Made by a program: the position numbers and the translations under genes
The notes under the pieces: generated by a model
Databases searched by the model: none
The model's input: only the letters and a program-made list of their open reading frames with translations
What the model was told of the DNA's origin: nothing
NCBI GenBank assembly: GCA_964058805.1
Contig: CAXKVV010001335.1
Coordinates: 1 to 32,860 of the forward strand
DNA from: Schoenoplectus triqueter
Taxonomy: Eukaryota; Streptophyta; Magnoliopsida; Poales; Cyperaceae
Length of the DNA: 32,860 nt
Reading direction: 5' to 3'
Shown: piece after piece, positions 1 to 9,902 of the stretch
Layout of the letters: each line of letters starts with the position of its first letter
Position numbering within the stretch: the first letter of the stretch is position 1

Positions 1-23
1 GGATGCGTGATGGATGTTTAAGG

Positions 24-551
24 GTAGGATCCCCACCGAATAGATTGAGCGGAGATGAGCGACGGTGAGTTTCCACTTTAGCACGCAAAGATGCACAAAT
101 GAGGGGAGAGCGTGTGAGCTTCTAAAATTAAATGACAAGTATATATGAAGTCCCCACAAAATGGTATTGTCAATTGAATCCATAATCCAATTGACACTGG
201 CAAGTTTATCCGTCAGTAATAAAATGATAAATGAGTTTGCTCTGTACCTGGCCTAGGGGTCAATACAGGTAGGTTCGGTATCCATAAAATACCATCTCCA
301 CCAAACAAATTGAGAGGAGACGAGCGACGGTGAGTTTCCACTTTAGCACGCAAAGGTGCACAAATGAGGGGAGAGTGTGTGAGCTTCCACTTAAAAATGA
401 TACATAAATGAAGTATCCACAAAATGGTGTTGTCAATTGAATCCATAATACAATTGACACTGGCAAGTTTATCCGTCAGTAATAAAAGGATAAACGGGTT
501 CACTCTGTACCTGGCCTATAGGTCAATACAGGTAGGATTGGTATCCTTAAA
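24..551. repeat. Two-copy tandem duplication, about 264 bp per unit
   Basis: Two adjacent copies (about 24-288 and 289-551) share long identical blocks: GACGGTGAGTTTCCA occurs at 61 and 326, and a GGTATCC block at 277 and 540. The offset is 263-265 bp. Both unit junctions carry a short inverted repeat, GGTAT then 6-7 bases then ATACC (277-293 and 540-556). There is no convincing reading frame; the ORFs here are duplicated along with the repeat. Tandem duplications of this size are common in LTR U3 or untranslated regions of plant retrotransposons, which fits the LTR-like signals at 2.97-3.24 kb, but the link is inferred. Confidence 0.85.
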
Positions 552-2940
552 TACCATGGTCCTGCCGTGAAGCTGTGTCAAAAGATTCTGATCAGAAGAG
601 ACGCTGATCGAACAACATATGCGAGCAAGTAAACAACAAGCATACAAGCCTACCAGAAGCAAAGAAAGGTGAAACCAAAAGTTCATTAAAGATCAGGCAA
701 GGGTAGAATCTCCCGATGAAAATCTGAGGTACGAAACCCCATAGAAAGGATATCGGGTAAACAAGCCACCAGAAGAAAAACACACGGAAGTATAAGCTAA
801 AAGGAAAAGAAGTTAGGGTTGAAATCACTTGAAGCGAAGGTGCTTTGTCGAAGATCCCGACAGACAGATGTCTCAAGTTGTAACATATTCAGCCAAAGGA
901 TGCATTGAAGGCGAAACCTGAGATTCCCTGTGGATGAATAAGTGAAGCAAGAGTTTCCTTAGATGAAGGTATCTGAGCAAAGACCTTTTAAAAAAAAATT
1001 AAATCTAAAACCTCTACAAAGGAAAAATCAGGGTTGAAACTTTTTGGAGTGAATGTACTCCATTGAAGATCCCACCAGATGAAGAGTTCAAGCCGAAACC
1101 TCTTCAAATGAGACTCTAATCGAAGATTGTTTCAGTAAGGAGTTGGAGACCTAAGTCCAAAAGCCGGCAGAATGCTTCAAGCTAATGACTTAGAAGGTCG
1201 GATAAGACGCACAAAGCTCAGCCCGTCTTCCGATAATTGCAGGCCCTGACGTGAGTTGGCATAGCGCTTCAGACTCAAAACGTCCTGAGCCCTGTATCTT
1301 TTGTCAAAGATAACCTTATTGGAGTAAAGTAAATCAGAGATTCTTGGCATGAAGAAGTGAAGCTGAAATCTTTTCAGATGAAGAGATCCAAATGGAAACC
1401 ACATTCACAAGAAGATTCAATTCGAAAACCTCTACAAAGTAAGAATAAGTGTTAAGTTTGAATGCACCAAAGCAGGCCCTTCAATTCTCAAAGTCTTCAC
1501 GACCAGCTTTGGTGGGTGACTCTTTGTTTACCCCTGAAAATTCGGGGAATTAAAAAGCAACTTGGGACAAAAGATTTAAAAATTCAAGGAGAAATTTTAA
1601 AAAGCCCGAAGAGGCTTAATTCAAGTCCAGAAGCACAAAAAAAAAAAGAATTCAGTGAAATGCTCAAAAATCAAAATTCTTAAGAAAAGAATTAAATGCC
1701 GAAGCTCTACAAATTCAAATCGAAAACCTCTTCGAAACCTAAAATCTCAAAACTCAAATTTTATGGCAAAATCAAATTCTTCATAAAATTCTGAGAATTT
1801 TCATATATTACTTGATATTTTTGGAGTTACGGAAGTCAAAGAAATTCCAAATTATCAATTAATATAATAAAAAATTAATTAATCAAGCGTTAAAAATTAA
1901 TTGATACTTCAAAAAGGGGAAAAATGGTAAATAAAAATTACCATAAATTTTGTTATATTTCAAGGAATTTTTGAGAAAATTTTGGTGCAATTTGGACAAA
2001 CGGATCTTTGAGAAACAATTTAAAAGCAAAGGAGAAATAAGAAAAATCAGCAAATGGAGGGCTCCAATTAAAAATCAAAATGGAGAGGGCTAAATTCGAA
2101 AATTCCCATACTGCTACAGTCCCTCGCTACAGTAACCCGAGCATCTCCACTGCCTAAAATTCGAAAATGGTGATGGTGCTCCCGTGCGACGAAAACCCAC
2201 ATATTATATACCGTTGGAAAGAGCACGGAGAGGAGAACACAATGAGATAAAGAACTTGTAAAATGGTTGAGCGGTTTGGGAGAAAACTAAAGGAGAAGTT
2301 TCCGATCCAAAAATGAAATTGAGCAATCCGAGCCATGATTGATCAAATTGACACTTCAAACACCTTCTCCATGGTCACAAGAGATTGTTTGAGGGCTTGG
2401 TTGAATTTCATAAGCTTTAAATTGGTGAGACCACGAACTCGCAAATCGGGTCAAAAACCGAGTTGGTCAAACTCTATACCAGAGCATTCTATTGATTGAA
2501 TAAACATTATAGATCAATTCTTGGGATCAATTAGATGCTAATCAAGCTTTGAAACACAAGAAATGGTGAAGAAATGAAAGAGAACGACTATGTGGCTTGA
2601 AATCGGGTTTGAAGGCAAAAACGGGTCTCGGGTGCGTAATTGTGATCCGGCAAGGTCTAAAATGCAGGAAGGGAGTGGCAAGAACGTGTTTGAACCTATA
2701 CAATCTTCTAGAAGTCCCTAGAATCATCTGGTGACCAAGTTGTGGTTAGGGATGGCAAATTTATAAATTTTCAGCAAATATAACAAACTCCACTTGTGCC
2801 CCACTTGTCCTCTCAGCTGTTAGAGAACATTTAAAACACTTAGAACTGGTCTAATACACCACAAAACGTTCAGAAGAGTATGAGAAGATGAATGAAGGGA
2901 GTTGGTGCATAAATTGGTCAAAGAAAAGTCAAACCGATCT
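552..2940. other. Non-coding retrotransposon-like sequence, unassigned
   Basis: No credible gene is visible. The stretch is A-rich on the plus strand, with recurring short phrases such as CGAAAACCTCTACAAA and GAAGATCCCACCAGATGAAG variants between about 840 and 1740. A compact hairpin, CCCC-T-GAA-AA-TTC-GGGG, lies at 1531-1547. The short ORFs on either strand have no recognisable domain. The texture resembles a long plant LTR or untranslated retroelement region, but no domain confirms this. Confidence 0.4.
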
Positions 2941-3300
2941 CATACACCCATCTACCATTCCTTAGGCTTATATAAACCCCTCTCTTCCTTCAAACACAAG
3001 AGACACAACCCATCCCAAGCTGAATGCTAATCCAAAACGCTGTCAAAACCAATTGAAGCTCAAATTAGATACAAAATAAGATCCAATCTTTGAGTTGAGA
3101 TCAAAATCAAGCCCAAAGATACAAGATTCAATCAAATCCTCTTCTACTCAAGCTACAAATTAGATCTAGGTAGCCATATATCATGTAAATATAGATATCA
3201 AGAGTGTATTAGAGCTTGTAATTTTGATTCGTGCAATAAAGATGAAATTTTTCATGTGCAATATCGATTTTTCTTCTTCTTCTTGATGTTCTTATGTTGC
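2941..3300 (+). promoter_or_regulatory. LTR-like promoter and polyadenylation signals
   Basis: A strong TATA box (TATATAAA, 2969-2976) is followed about 25-30 bp later by a CA-rich putative start region. An AATAAA hexamer lies at 3235-3240, with a T-rich tract (CTTCTTCTTCTTG) just after it. A promoter and a poly(A) signal only 260 bp apart with no ORF between is the R-U5 arrangement of an LTR. I cannot see a primer-binding site or a second LTR in the window, so this may be a fragment or a single LTR. Both signals read on the plus strand. Confidence 0.4.
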
Positions 3301-3310
3301 AATTCGATCT

Positions 3311-4004
3311 TTTTCATTTTCTTTCTTTTCTTTTGGCTCAAATCTGCATGCAAACATCATTGAATGTTATATTGAAGCTAAATGATGCATTTAAACCGTT
3401 TAAGATCAATGAATCCGTTATAAACGCAAAATCAGCCCTAAAATCGCTGAAAATGCAATAAAAAGAAAAACAGGATGAGATCTACTCCAAATCTTATAAA
3501 ACTTTCAGATCTAGTAGAAATAAGTCATATGAATTTACAGAAACTAATTTTGTATTTTTTTGATTTTTCTATAAAAAGTTATAGCCTTTTTAATTCTGAA
3601 AAACAGCAAGTTCTGGTAACATCAATTCATCTTTTGCTTTTTTCATTTTTTTTGTTTTTTTCATTTTCTTTCTTTTATTTTGGCTCAAATCTGCATACAA
3701 ACATCATTGAATGTTAGATTGAAGCTAAATGATGCATTTAAACCGTTTAAGATCAATGAATCCCTTATAAATGCAAAATCAGCCCTAAAATGGCTGAAAA
3801 TGCAATAAAAAGAAAAATAGGATGAGATCTACTCCAAATCTTATAAATTTTTAGATTTCGTAGAAATAAGTCATATGAACCTATAGAAACTGATTTTATA
3901 TTTTTCTGATTTTTCTGTAAAAAGTTATAGCATTTTTAAATCTAAAAAACAGCAAATACTGGTACAGCATTTTCCTCTTTTGCCCCTGGTCTGATTCGAA
4001 AATA
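3311..4004. repeat. Two-copy tandem duplication, about 347 bp per unit
   Basis: Unit 1 (3311-3657) and unit 2 (3658-about 4004) both begin with TTTTCATTTTCTTTCTTTT followed by TTTTGGCTCAAATCTGCAT, at an offset of 347 bp. They stay alignable for the whole length with scattered substitutions, so the duplication is not recent. Nothing suggests coding; the ORFs inside are AT-rich and differ between copies. It directly follows the LTR-like signals, as tandem arrays in plant Ty3 untranslated regions often do. Confidence 0.85.
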
Positions 4005-4169
4005 AAAAATCATACCTCTGCTATTCCAATTTAATTAAAATTTTGCAAGCATCTAGATCTAGTTATAGTGCATCTCTCTGTAAATTTTCATAATTTTTGG
4101 AGTTTCATATCATTTTATATGAATTTAAATTTAAGCATAATAAAAACCAACAAGCTTCTCTTAGATTTG

Positions 4170-4247
4170 GTGCCGGCTAATACACAGCCGCGAGTGCCTG
4201 ATTTTAAGGAGTATAACCTTGTGCCGGCTATACACAGCCGCGAGTGC
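4170..4247. repeat. Direct repeat of a 27-28 bp GC-rich motif
   Basis: GTGCCGGCTA(A)TACACAGCCGCGAGTGC occurs at 4170-4197 and again at 4221-4247, about 51 bp apart. The second copy lacks one A. It is a GC-rich island in otherwise very AT-rich DNA. The function is unknown. Confidence 0.85.
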
Positions 4248-4249
4248 TC

Positions 4250-5940
4250 GCTTCTGTTGAGATTTAAAAGACTTTTTTTGAAATTACATTTTTATATATA
4301 TGCATATTCCCCTTTACAATTGATAATTACCTTCTATAAAAATAAATTTTCTTTTTTATTTTTCTATTGAATAAAAATCCTTTTAAAACACATTTAAGAT
4401 AGGCTTAAATAAAAATATTATCAAAATAAAAGTTATCACAAATATACTCCTTAAAATGTTCATATTTTTTCTGAAATATTTTCTTTAGTAGATTGTTTAA
4501 AATGTTCAAAATATCCCCTGCTGTCCAGTTCAGCCCTTTATCAGAAAAGAATTAAAAAACTGTACCGATCCGTAAATGTGACATATATATATTATTTTAT
4601 ATTCATAACATACATATCAAGAGAAGTTTTTATATAAATTTTCATGCAAAAATACGCTTTAAATACCTTTCAAATAAGCAAAACAATCTTGACAGCTCCT
4701 GATTTTCAGAACCGTCTTCTGCTGGTATTTTGCTCAAAACAGTACTTTTAAGAGCTCAAAATGAAAATTATTCAACATAAAAGTTGTTCAAAACATCCCA
4801 TTTCATATTTCTGTTAAATAAAATCAGTATGTTATTAACTCATTTTACTCTAAAAAAAATAAAAAACAGTATTATCTGCTGAAATCTTCGTAAATTTTCA
4901 GATTTGTCCGTTTCTAATATTCCTCCCAAAATAATATTTTAAAGGATTCAAATTAGAAAATATTCAAACTAAAAGTTGTTCATAACATTGTCATTGATAT
5001 TTTTATCAAATAAAATTAGTATCTTACTAATATATTTTTCTCGAAAAGTCTAAAAAGATCACTACTTGATTATATTTTCTTTACCGATAAAAAATCAGAA
5101 AAATATTATGGTCCATTCTAAAAAAATATTTTAAAATCATAAATATTTTGATAATAAGTATAAATAAAATATAATAAAATTTCTTTATAAATAGATCTTA
5201 AGAAAATAAATTAAAAATAGTTTCATAATAAATCATTTTTCGTTAAAGAATAATCATTTCAAGATAAAATATAATAATTAGAATAAAAATCATAATAAAA
5301 TAAAATAAAGTAATGCATTCATTGAAAATATATAATAAAAAGAAATAACATAAAAAAATAATAAGATAAATTTTTTTCTTAAAATAAATAAATAAATAAA
5401 TATAATTTTTATTCATTAAAACAAATTCTAAATTAAATAATTCTAAATAAAAATATACAAAAATACAAAAATAAACAAAATTAAATATATAATGAATAAA
5501 AATAATAATAAAAAAATAAAATAAATATAACTAAAAATTAAATAAAAATGAAATAAATAAATAAATACATAAATAAAAAGTAAAAGACTTTATGATTTTT
5601 ATTTTTACCAATTAAAGAAAAATTCAATTTCAAAACTAAATCAACATTCACCTAAAATAAAGATCAAAATATAAAAAAAGTAACTCTCAATTTCAAAATT
5701 AAATAAATTTAAATATCAATAAATAAATAAAATATTAGTAAAAATAATAAATATAAAACTAAAAGACTTTTTTTCTTCTTATCAAATAAAAATTCAATTT
5801 TAGAATTAAACCAACCTTAATCTAAATTAAAAATAAATCTCAACATTCAAGACTAAATAAATTTAAATAAGATAAGTTCAAATTATAAATAAATAAATAA
5901 ATAAAAACTAAATTATTTTATCAATAAAAAATAAAAAGTC
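4250..5940. other. AT-rich low-complexity region with strong A bias
   Basis: There is no gene. From about 4380 to 5100 the sequence repeats degenerate themes such as CAAAACATC, AAAAGTTGTTCA and CGTAAATTTTCAGA, so it may be an old, diverged tandem array related to 3311-4004. From about 5160 to 5940 the plus strand is almost all A and T with A far exceeding T, and carries many AAAT, AATA and AATAA runs. Confidence 0.6.
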
Positions 5941-6039
5941 AATTCACAAGGTGTAAACTACCTTGAAAAGTCCATATATTCCATTCCCTTACTCACAGCG
6001 ACCGCTTAAAATTGCTTAACTATTTTGTTTATTTTCTCT

Positions 6040-6300
6040 TTCTTAATCAGAGGTTCCTCGGGTTCAAAGCCCAGGGTAATTAACAATGGGGGCTTGCGCC
6101 CATTGGAATCTTAAAGACCCCACAATCTCTAAAACCTTTAAATGTGCATTCCAAATTTATATAAATATACCCCAATGCACACTTAGAGGGATCTCCGTGT
6201 CCTTCTTCCGCAATTCATCGTCCAGTTCCTTTTTCAGGGCGGTGAGAGGCGCGAAAAAGGGTCGCACAGGAGATCATCATGCATTGGGTCATACTATCTC
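6040..6300 (+). promoter_or_regulatory. Promoter-like island with CCAAT-type box, TATA box and possible first exon
   Basis: A hairpin (CAATGGG...CCCATTG, 6084-6105) includes a GCCCATTGG motif, which resembles both a CCAAT box and a plant GCCCA element. A TATA box (TATATAAA) lies at 6158-6165. It is followed by a GC-richer stretch (about 6190-6290) that looks like a 5' leader and contains a possible splice donor (CG/GTGAGAGG, about 6239-6248). No downstream exon is recognisable; the copia remnant follows. It could be a host-gene promoter fragment or part of the retroelement. The evidence is motifs only. Confidence 0.25.
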
Positions 6301-6834
6301 GCTTATGAATTGTTTATGTTGGTTGTTATTTATTCGGTATTGATTGCATGAACCCATGATTGATATTTAGGTTAAGCCAACATATTTGAGAATTTTATTC
6401 GGATAATGTTAAATCATTATGAAGGCTTCAGATAAAATATATTTTTTGAAATAATTAACAAAATATTATCTTACCAAAGTAAGCTCTCATATTGGCGTTA
6501 ATTATTTTTCAAGACTTGTATACGGAGGATATACATACAATATTTAATTTTTGGACTATCCCAAAGGAAAAACAACAATCACTTATTATATGTAAACAGA
6601 TTGTAGTAATATATAGGTAATGATCAATAAGTTTTAGGTGTGATTAGTTGATTGATTCAAAGGAAAGTTGACTAATTGACATCAAATGGACCATTATATA
6701 TCATTATTACGTCTAATTATCTTAGAATAATAATTGATTCCAAAGAATACTTATTATTTGAGAATACTTAGTTGATGAAATATTCCTTATTTTGATTTAA
6801 TATTATAATTCAGACATTTGATTCGTTATATTGC
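6301..6834. other. AT-rich leader before the copia coding remnant
   Basis: No ORF of note. It probably includes the 5' untranslated region, and perhaps part of an LTR, of the copia element that follows. I see no TGGTATCAGAGC-type primer-binding site, and no matching copy downstream of the element that would define LTRs. Confidence 0.4.
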
Positions 6835-7782
6835 ATGTATTTTTCAGCAAAGATTACTGATCTTACTGCCGGCATCAATAGCATTCCGATGCTGACGGGT
6901 TCTAATTACAAGGAATGGAAAGATACCTTAGAGATTATTCTTAGGTGTCTTGATCTAGACATAGCGTTACAGCAGGCTAAACCACATGTACCTGCTGCAG
7001 ATAGTTCTGACAATGTTCAGAATGCGCATGCACGGTGGTTGAGGTCAAATCGCTTGTGTTTTAAGGTCATGCAAAGGACCATTCCTGAAAGTTTTAGGGG
7101 ACCTGTTTCTGATTTCACTCTAGCCTTGGACTATCTTAAGGAACTTGAGCAGAAGTTTGTTAGGAATGAGAAGGCTGAAATAGGCATTCTGTTAAACAAA
7201 CTCTGCATAATGAAGTACAACGGTAGAAGTAATGTCGGGGAGCACATTCTTGAAATGATGAATACCGCTTCAAAATTGAAGGCTCATAAACTGGACATAT
7301 CGGAAGATATATTGGTCTATTTATCTCTCAACTCTCTTCCCACTTCTTTTGGGCAGTTCAAGGTGAGCTACAATTGTCAGAAGGAATCATGGACAGTCAA
7401 TGAGCTCATCTCGCACTGTGTTCAGGAGGAAGAGCGTTTGAAGACGGACAAAAGCGAGAGTGCAAATATTGCTTCCACATCTAAAGGAAAAGGGAAACGG
7501 AAACGTAAAATCAATTCAGATGCTGCGACTACAAGTTCGCAGAAGAAACCCACTAAGGACAAGAAACTGGTTATCAAGACAGAGCCGGATAAGGAAAAGA
7601 AAGAGTGTTTCTTTTGTGGATCTGAATGGCACATGAAAAAAAATTATACCAATTATCACGCATGGCGTGCAAAGAAAGGTAATTTTTCTCTTGTTTGTGA
7701 AGAAGTTAATTCAGTTTCAGTTTCAATAGACACATGGTGGATAGATTTTGGTGCAATAACTCACATATCTGTGTCTATGTAG
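6835..7782 (+). pseudogene. Copia gag with zinc knuckle and start of protease, degraded
   Basis: This segment encodes 315 residues ending at a TAG. The N-terminal part (SIPMLTGSNYKEW, then the LxxLxxKF/HILEM region) is typical of the UBN2-type Gag of plant copia elements, which packages the element RNA. A basic, Lys-rich region (residues about 215-255) precedes a CCHC knuckle at 7606-7647. The knuckle reads C-x2-C-x4-H-x4-Y: the last Cys is Tyr (codon TAT at 7645), so zinc binding should fail. The protease active-site motif follows (WWID-F-GA, 7738-7755); family members have D-S/T-G, and here the middle residue is Phe. The stop at 7780 (TAG) fits a CAG-to-TAG change. The start at 6835 is the first ATG in frame; an upstream intron or leader is possible. 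Confidence 0.85.
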
Positions 7783-9363
7783 GGTTGCCAAAATTATCTT
7801 AAGCCAAGAGATGGTGAAATATACATCTATGTAAGCGATGGCAATAAGACAGAAGTTGAAGTCATAGGGCATTTTAGATTACTTTTGAAAACTGGTTTAT
7901 ATTTGGATTTGTATGATACTTTTGTTGTGTCGTCTTTTAGACAAAACTTAATTTCTATTTTCGTGTTGGACAAATTAGGTTTTTCTTGTTCATTTGAAGA
8001 TGAAAAGTTTGGTTTGTATCGACACTACAATATGATTGCTTCTGATTTTCTGTCTGTTATGGATAATCTTTATGCTTTAGATACTATTGCTTCCTATAAG
8101 GAGACCTTGAATAATAAAACTCGAAATGTTAGATAAAAATTAACACATCAGGATTCAGCTGCACTTTGGCACAAGCGTTTAGGTCATATTTCTCAACAGA
8201 GAATTACACGTCTTGTTCAAAGTGAAATCCTGCGACCCTTGAACATGTCGGATCTTGGTCCGTGCATTGAATGTGCTAAGGGCAAACAAACAAGCAAGCG
8301 TAAATATACAACCAATCGTATAACGAATGTTCCTGAGCTGATACATACGGATATATGCGGACCATTCCCTACAGCAACTAGGAATGGTCATGTATATTTT
8401 ATCAGTTTCATTGACGATTATTCTAGATATAGCTATATATATTTAATTAAAGAAAAGACTCAAGTTTTGAACACATTTAAATCCTTCAAGTCTGAAGTCG
8501 AGTTACAACTCAACAAAAGGATTAAAGGCGTCAGATCAGATCGTGGTGGTGAATACTACGGTCGCTCTGACGGCTCGAGAGAGCAACGTCCAGGGCCTTT
8601 CGCTAAATTTTTGGAGGATAATGGGATTGTGCCATAATATACAATGCCGGGTTCACCGGCAATGAACAGTGTGGCTGAAAGACGCAATCGAACATTAATG
8701 GAGATGGTGCGAAGCATGATTTCTCATACCTCGCTTCCATTGAACCTCTGGGGAGAAGCACTTAAGACAGCAACATACATTTTGAATCGGGTACCGACTA
8801 ATGCAACAAACAAAACTCCATATGAGTTGTGGACTGGACGAAAATCTAGTCTCCAACATTTTAGAATTTGGGGTTGTCCAGCTGAAGTTCGGCCTTATAG
8901 GTCCCAAGAGAAGAAGTTGGATGAAAGGACTGTTAGCTACTATTTTACCGGATATGCAGAAAGGTCCCGTGGGTACAAATTTTATGATCTCATTAATAGA
9001 ACAATTTTTGAGATAAATACAGTTAAGTTCTTTGAGGATGTTATGGTTCAGAGGGGAAATACAAATCAAATTGTCTTTGAAGAATCACAGGATTCTCCTA
9101 TACGAGAGGCACCCACATCGGTATCAATTATAATAAGGATATCTAAAGACTCATTAGTTTCTGAACCCACATCTGTGATGAATGAACCTATAGTCAATGA
9201 ACCTCCAGAAATAAAAGAGAATCCGGAACAAGACAATGTTAATGAGGAACCTATACCACATCGTTGATCCGTTAATAACACATCGTTGTACCCACTAACT
9301 GAAGATGACCCCCTTCAATTAGTTATAATGACCGCGCCCATCTCTTCTTCATTTGAATTATGA
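7783..9363 (+). pseudogene. Copia protease C-terminus, GAG-pre-integrase and integrase core, interrupted
   Basis: It continues in the frame of gag. The GAG-pre-integrase segment LWHKRLGHIS with a downstream CIEC (about 8164-8275) supplies the HHCC zinc site. The integrase core retains all three acidic residues of the DDE triad, in HTDICGP (about 8344), RSDRGGEYYG (about 8530) and the Glu of SVAERRNRT (about 8671). The enzyme would insert the cDNA into host DNA. Stops at 8134 (TAA), 8635 (TAA, in GIVP-stop-YTMPGSP, where relatives have Gln) and 9265 (TGA) break it. After the core, the acidic linker ([10 protein letters not shown]...) leads to TEDDPL and then recognisable homology ends. No frameshift is seen. 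Confidence 0.85.
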
Positions 9364-9772
9364 TATTCCTACTCCAACAGCTGAATTGATTCCTTCCGCC
9401 TTCCATACTCTTCTTCTACATCTTCCTTCACACTCTCAACTGTCTCTAACTTCTCTTTCACAGACCCAGCACTCAATTTCTCCATTGCTACTTCTTTCAC
9501 TAGCAACAGTGCTGACAGTTCTAATTATGATCTCAGAGTTCTGAAATCGAATTTGGATCTCAGTGGTTACGGACGCTGCTTGCAAATAATATCCTCGTTA
9601 GTCCTTACTATCAAGTCCTTAATATGGATGAAAGTAAAAAATAAAAAATAGATCATATATTTTATGTGGTTCCTGTAAGAACGGTATCTACATTCTGGCC
9701 TGCTATATATTTACTTTTTACATGTATCAGAGGATATTGATACAGTTCAAGTGAATAAATATAATAATAACA
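9364..9772. other. Unassigned sequence to the right of the copia remnant
   Basis: Sequence similarity to copia stops here. The first 200 bp are CT-rich on the plus strand, resembling a plant 5' leader, and hold one 63-codon ORF (9353-9544) with no recognisable domain. At 9664-9697 a GTGGTTCCTGTAAGAACGG phrase followed by CTACATTCTGG resembles wording common near LTR ends. This is suggestive only. Confidence 0.3.
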
Positions 9773-9902
9773 TAGTTAATTAAAAAAAAAAATTTGATCG
9801 GAAAGATGAGAATTAAGCTTTCAAATTTCATAATTGTCCATAAGAATCCCTCATCTGGATTTCGAACCCACGACCTCCCTAGTTAATTAAAATTTTAGAA
9901 TG
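9773..9902 (-). mobile_element. 5'-truncated tRNA-derived SINE with 13-bp target-site duplication
   Basis: TAGTTAATTAAAA occurs at 9773-9785 and exactly again at 9890-9902, flanking a 104-bp insert. Read on the minus strand, the insert starts with GGGAGGTCGTGGGTTCGAA, the T-arm and B-box region of a tRNA-derived SINE. A roughly 70-bp non-tRNA body follows, and the insert ends in a T-run that was continuous with the target. The A box expected further 5' is missing, so the copy is truncated at its 5' end, as happens in LINE-mediated target-primed reverse transcription. It cannot be transcribed efficiently by RNA polymerase III. The family is not identified. Confidence 0.75.

Larger units (their letters stand above)
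6835..9363 (+). mobile_element. Ty1/copia retrotransposon remnant (gag-protease-integrase, no reverse transcriptase)
   Basis: Gag, zinc knuckle, protease, GAG-pre-integrase and integrase core follow one another in the usual copia order. All four open segments (from 6835, 7783, 8137 and 8638) lie in the same reading frame, separated only by stop codons at 7780, 8134, 8635 and 9265. After the last stop the frame continues for 31 codons to a TGA at 9361, and includes a TEDDPL motif. In related polyproteins this kind of motif sits just before reverse transcriptase, but here RT and RNase H are absent. No LTR pair or target duplication was found. The element is defective and truncated on the right; whether by deletion or replacement is not visible. 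Confidence 0.88.

Noticed and set aside
3475..4370. Plus-strand ORFs of 80 and 100 codons
   Set aside because: They are AT-rich translations of the tandem repeat and of the GC-rich direct repeat, with no domain and no conservation between repeat copies.
6055..6085. tRNA gene or SINE head (GGGTTCAAAGCCC resembles a T arm)
   Set aside because: Only a T-arm-like hairpin is present. There is no D arm, anticodon arm or A box at the right distance, and no flanking duplication.
8695..9069. Minus-strand ORF of 124 codons
   Set aside because: It lies antisense to the recognisable copia integrase frame.
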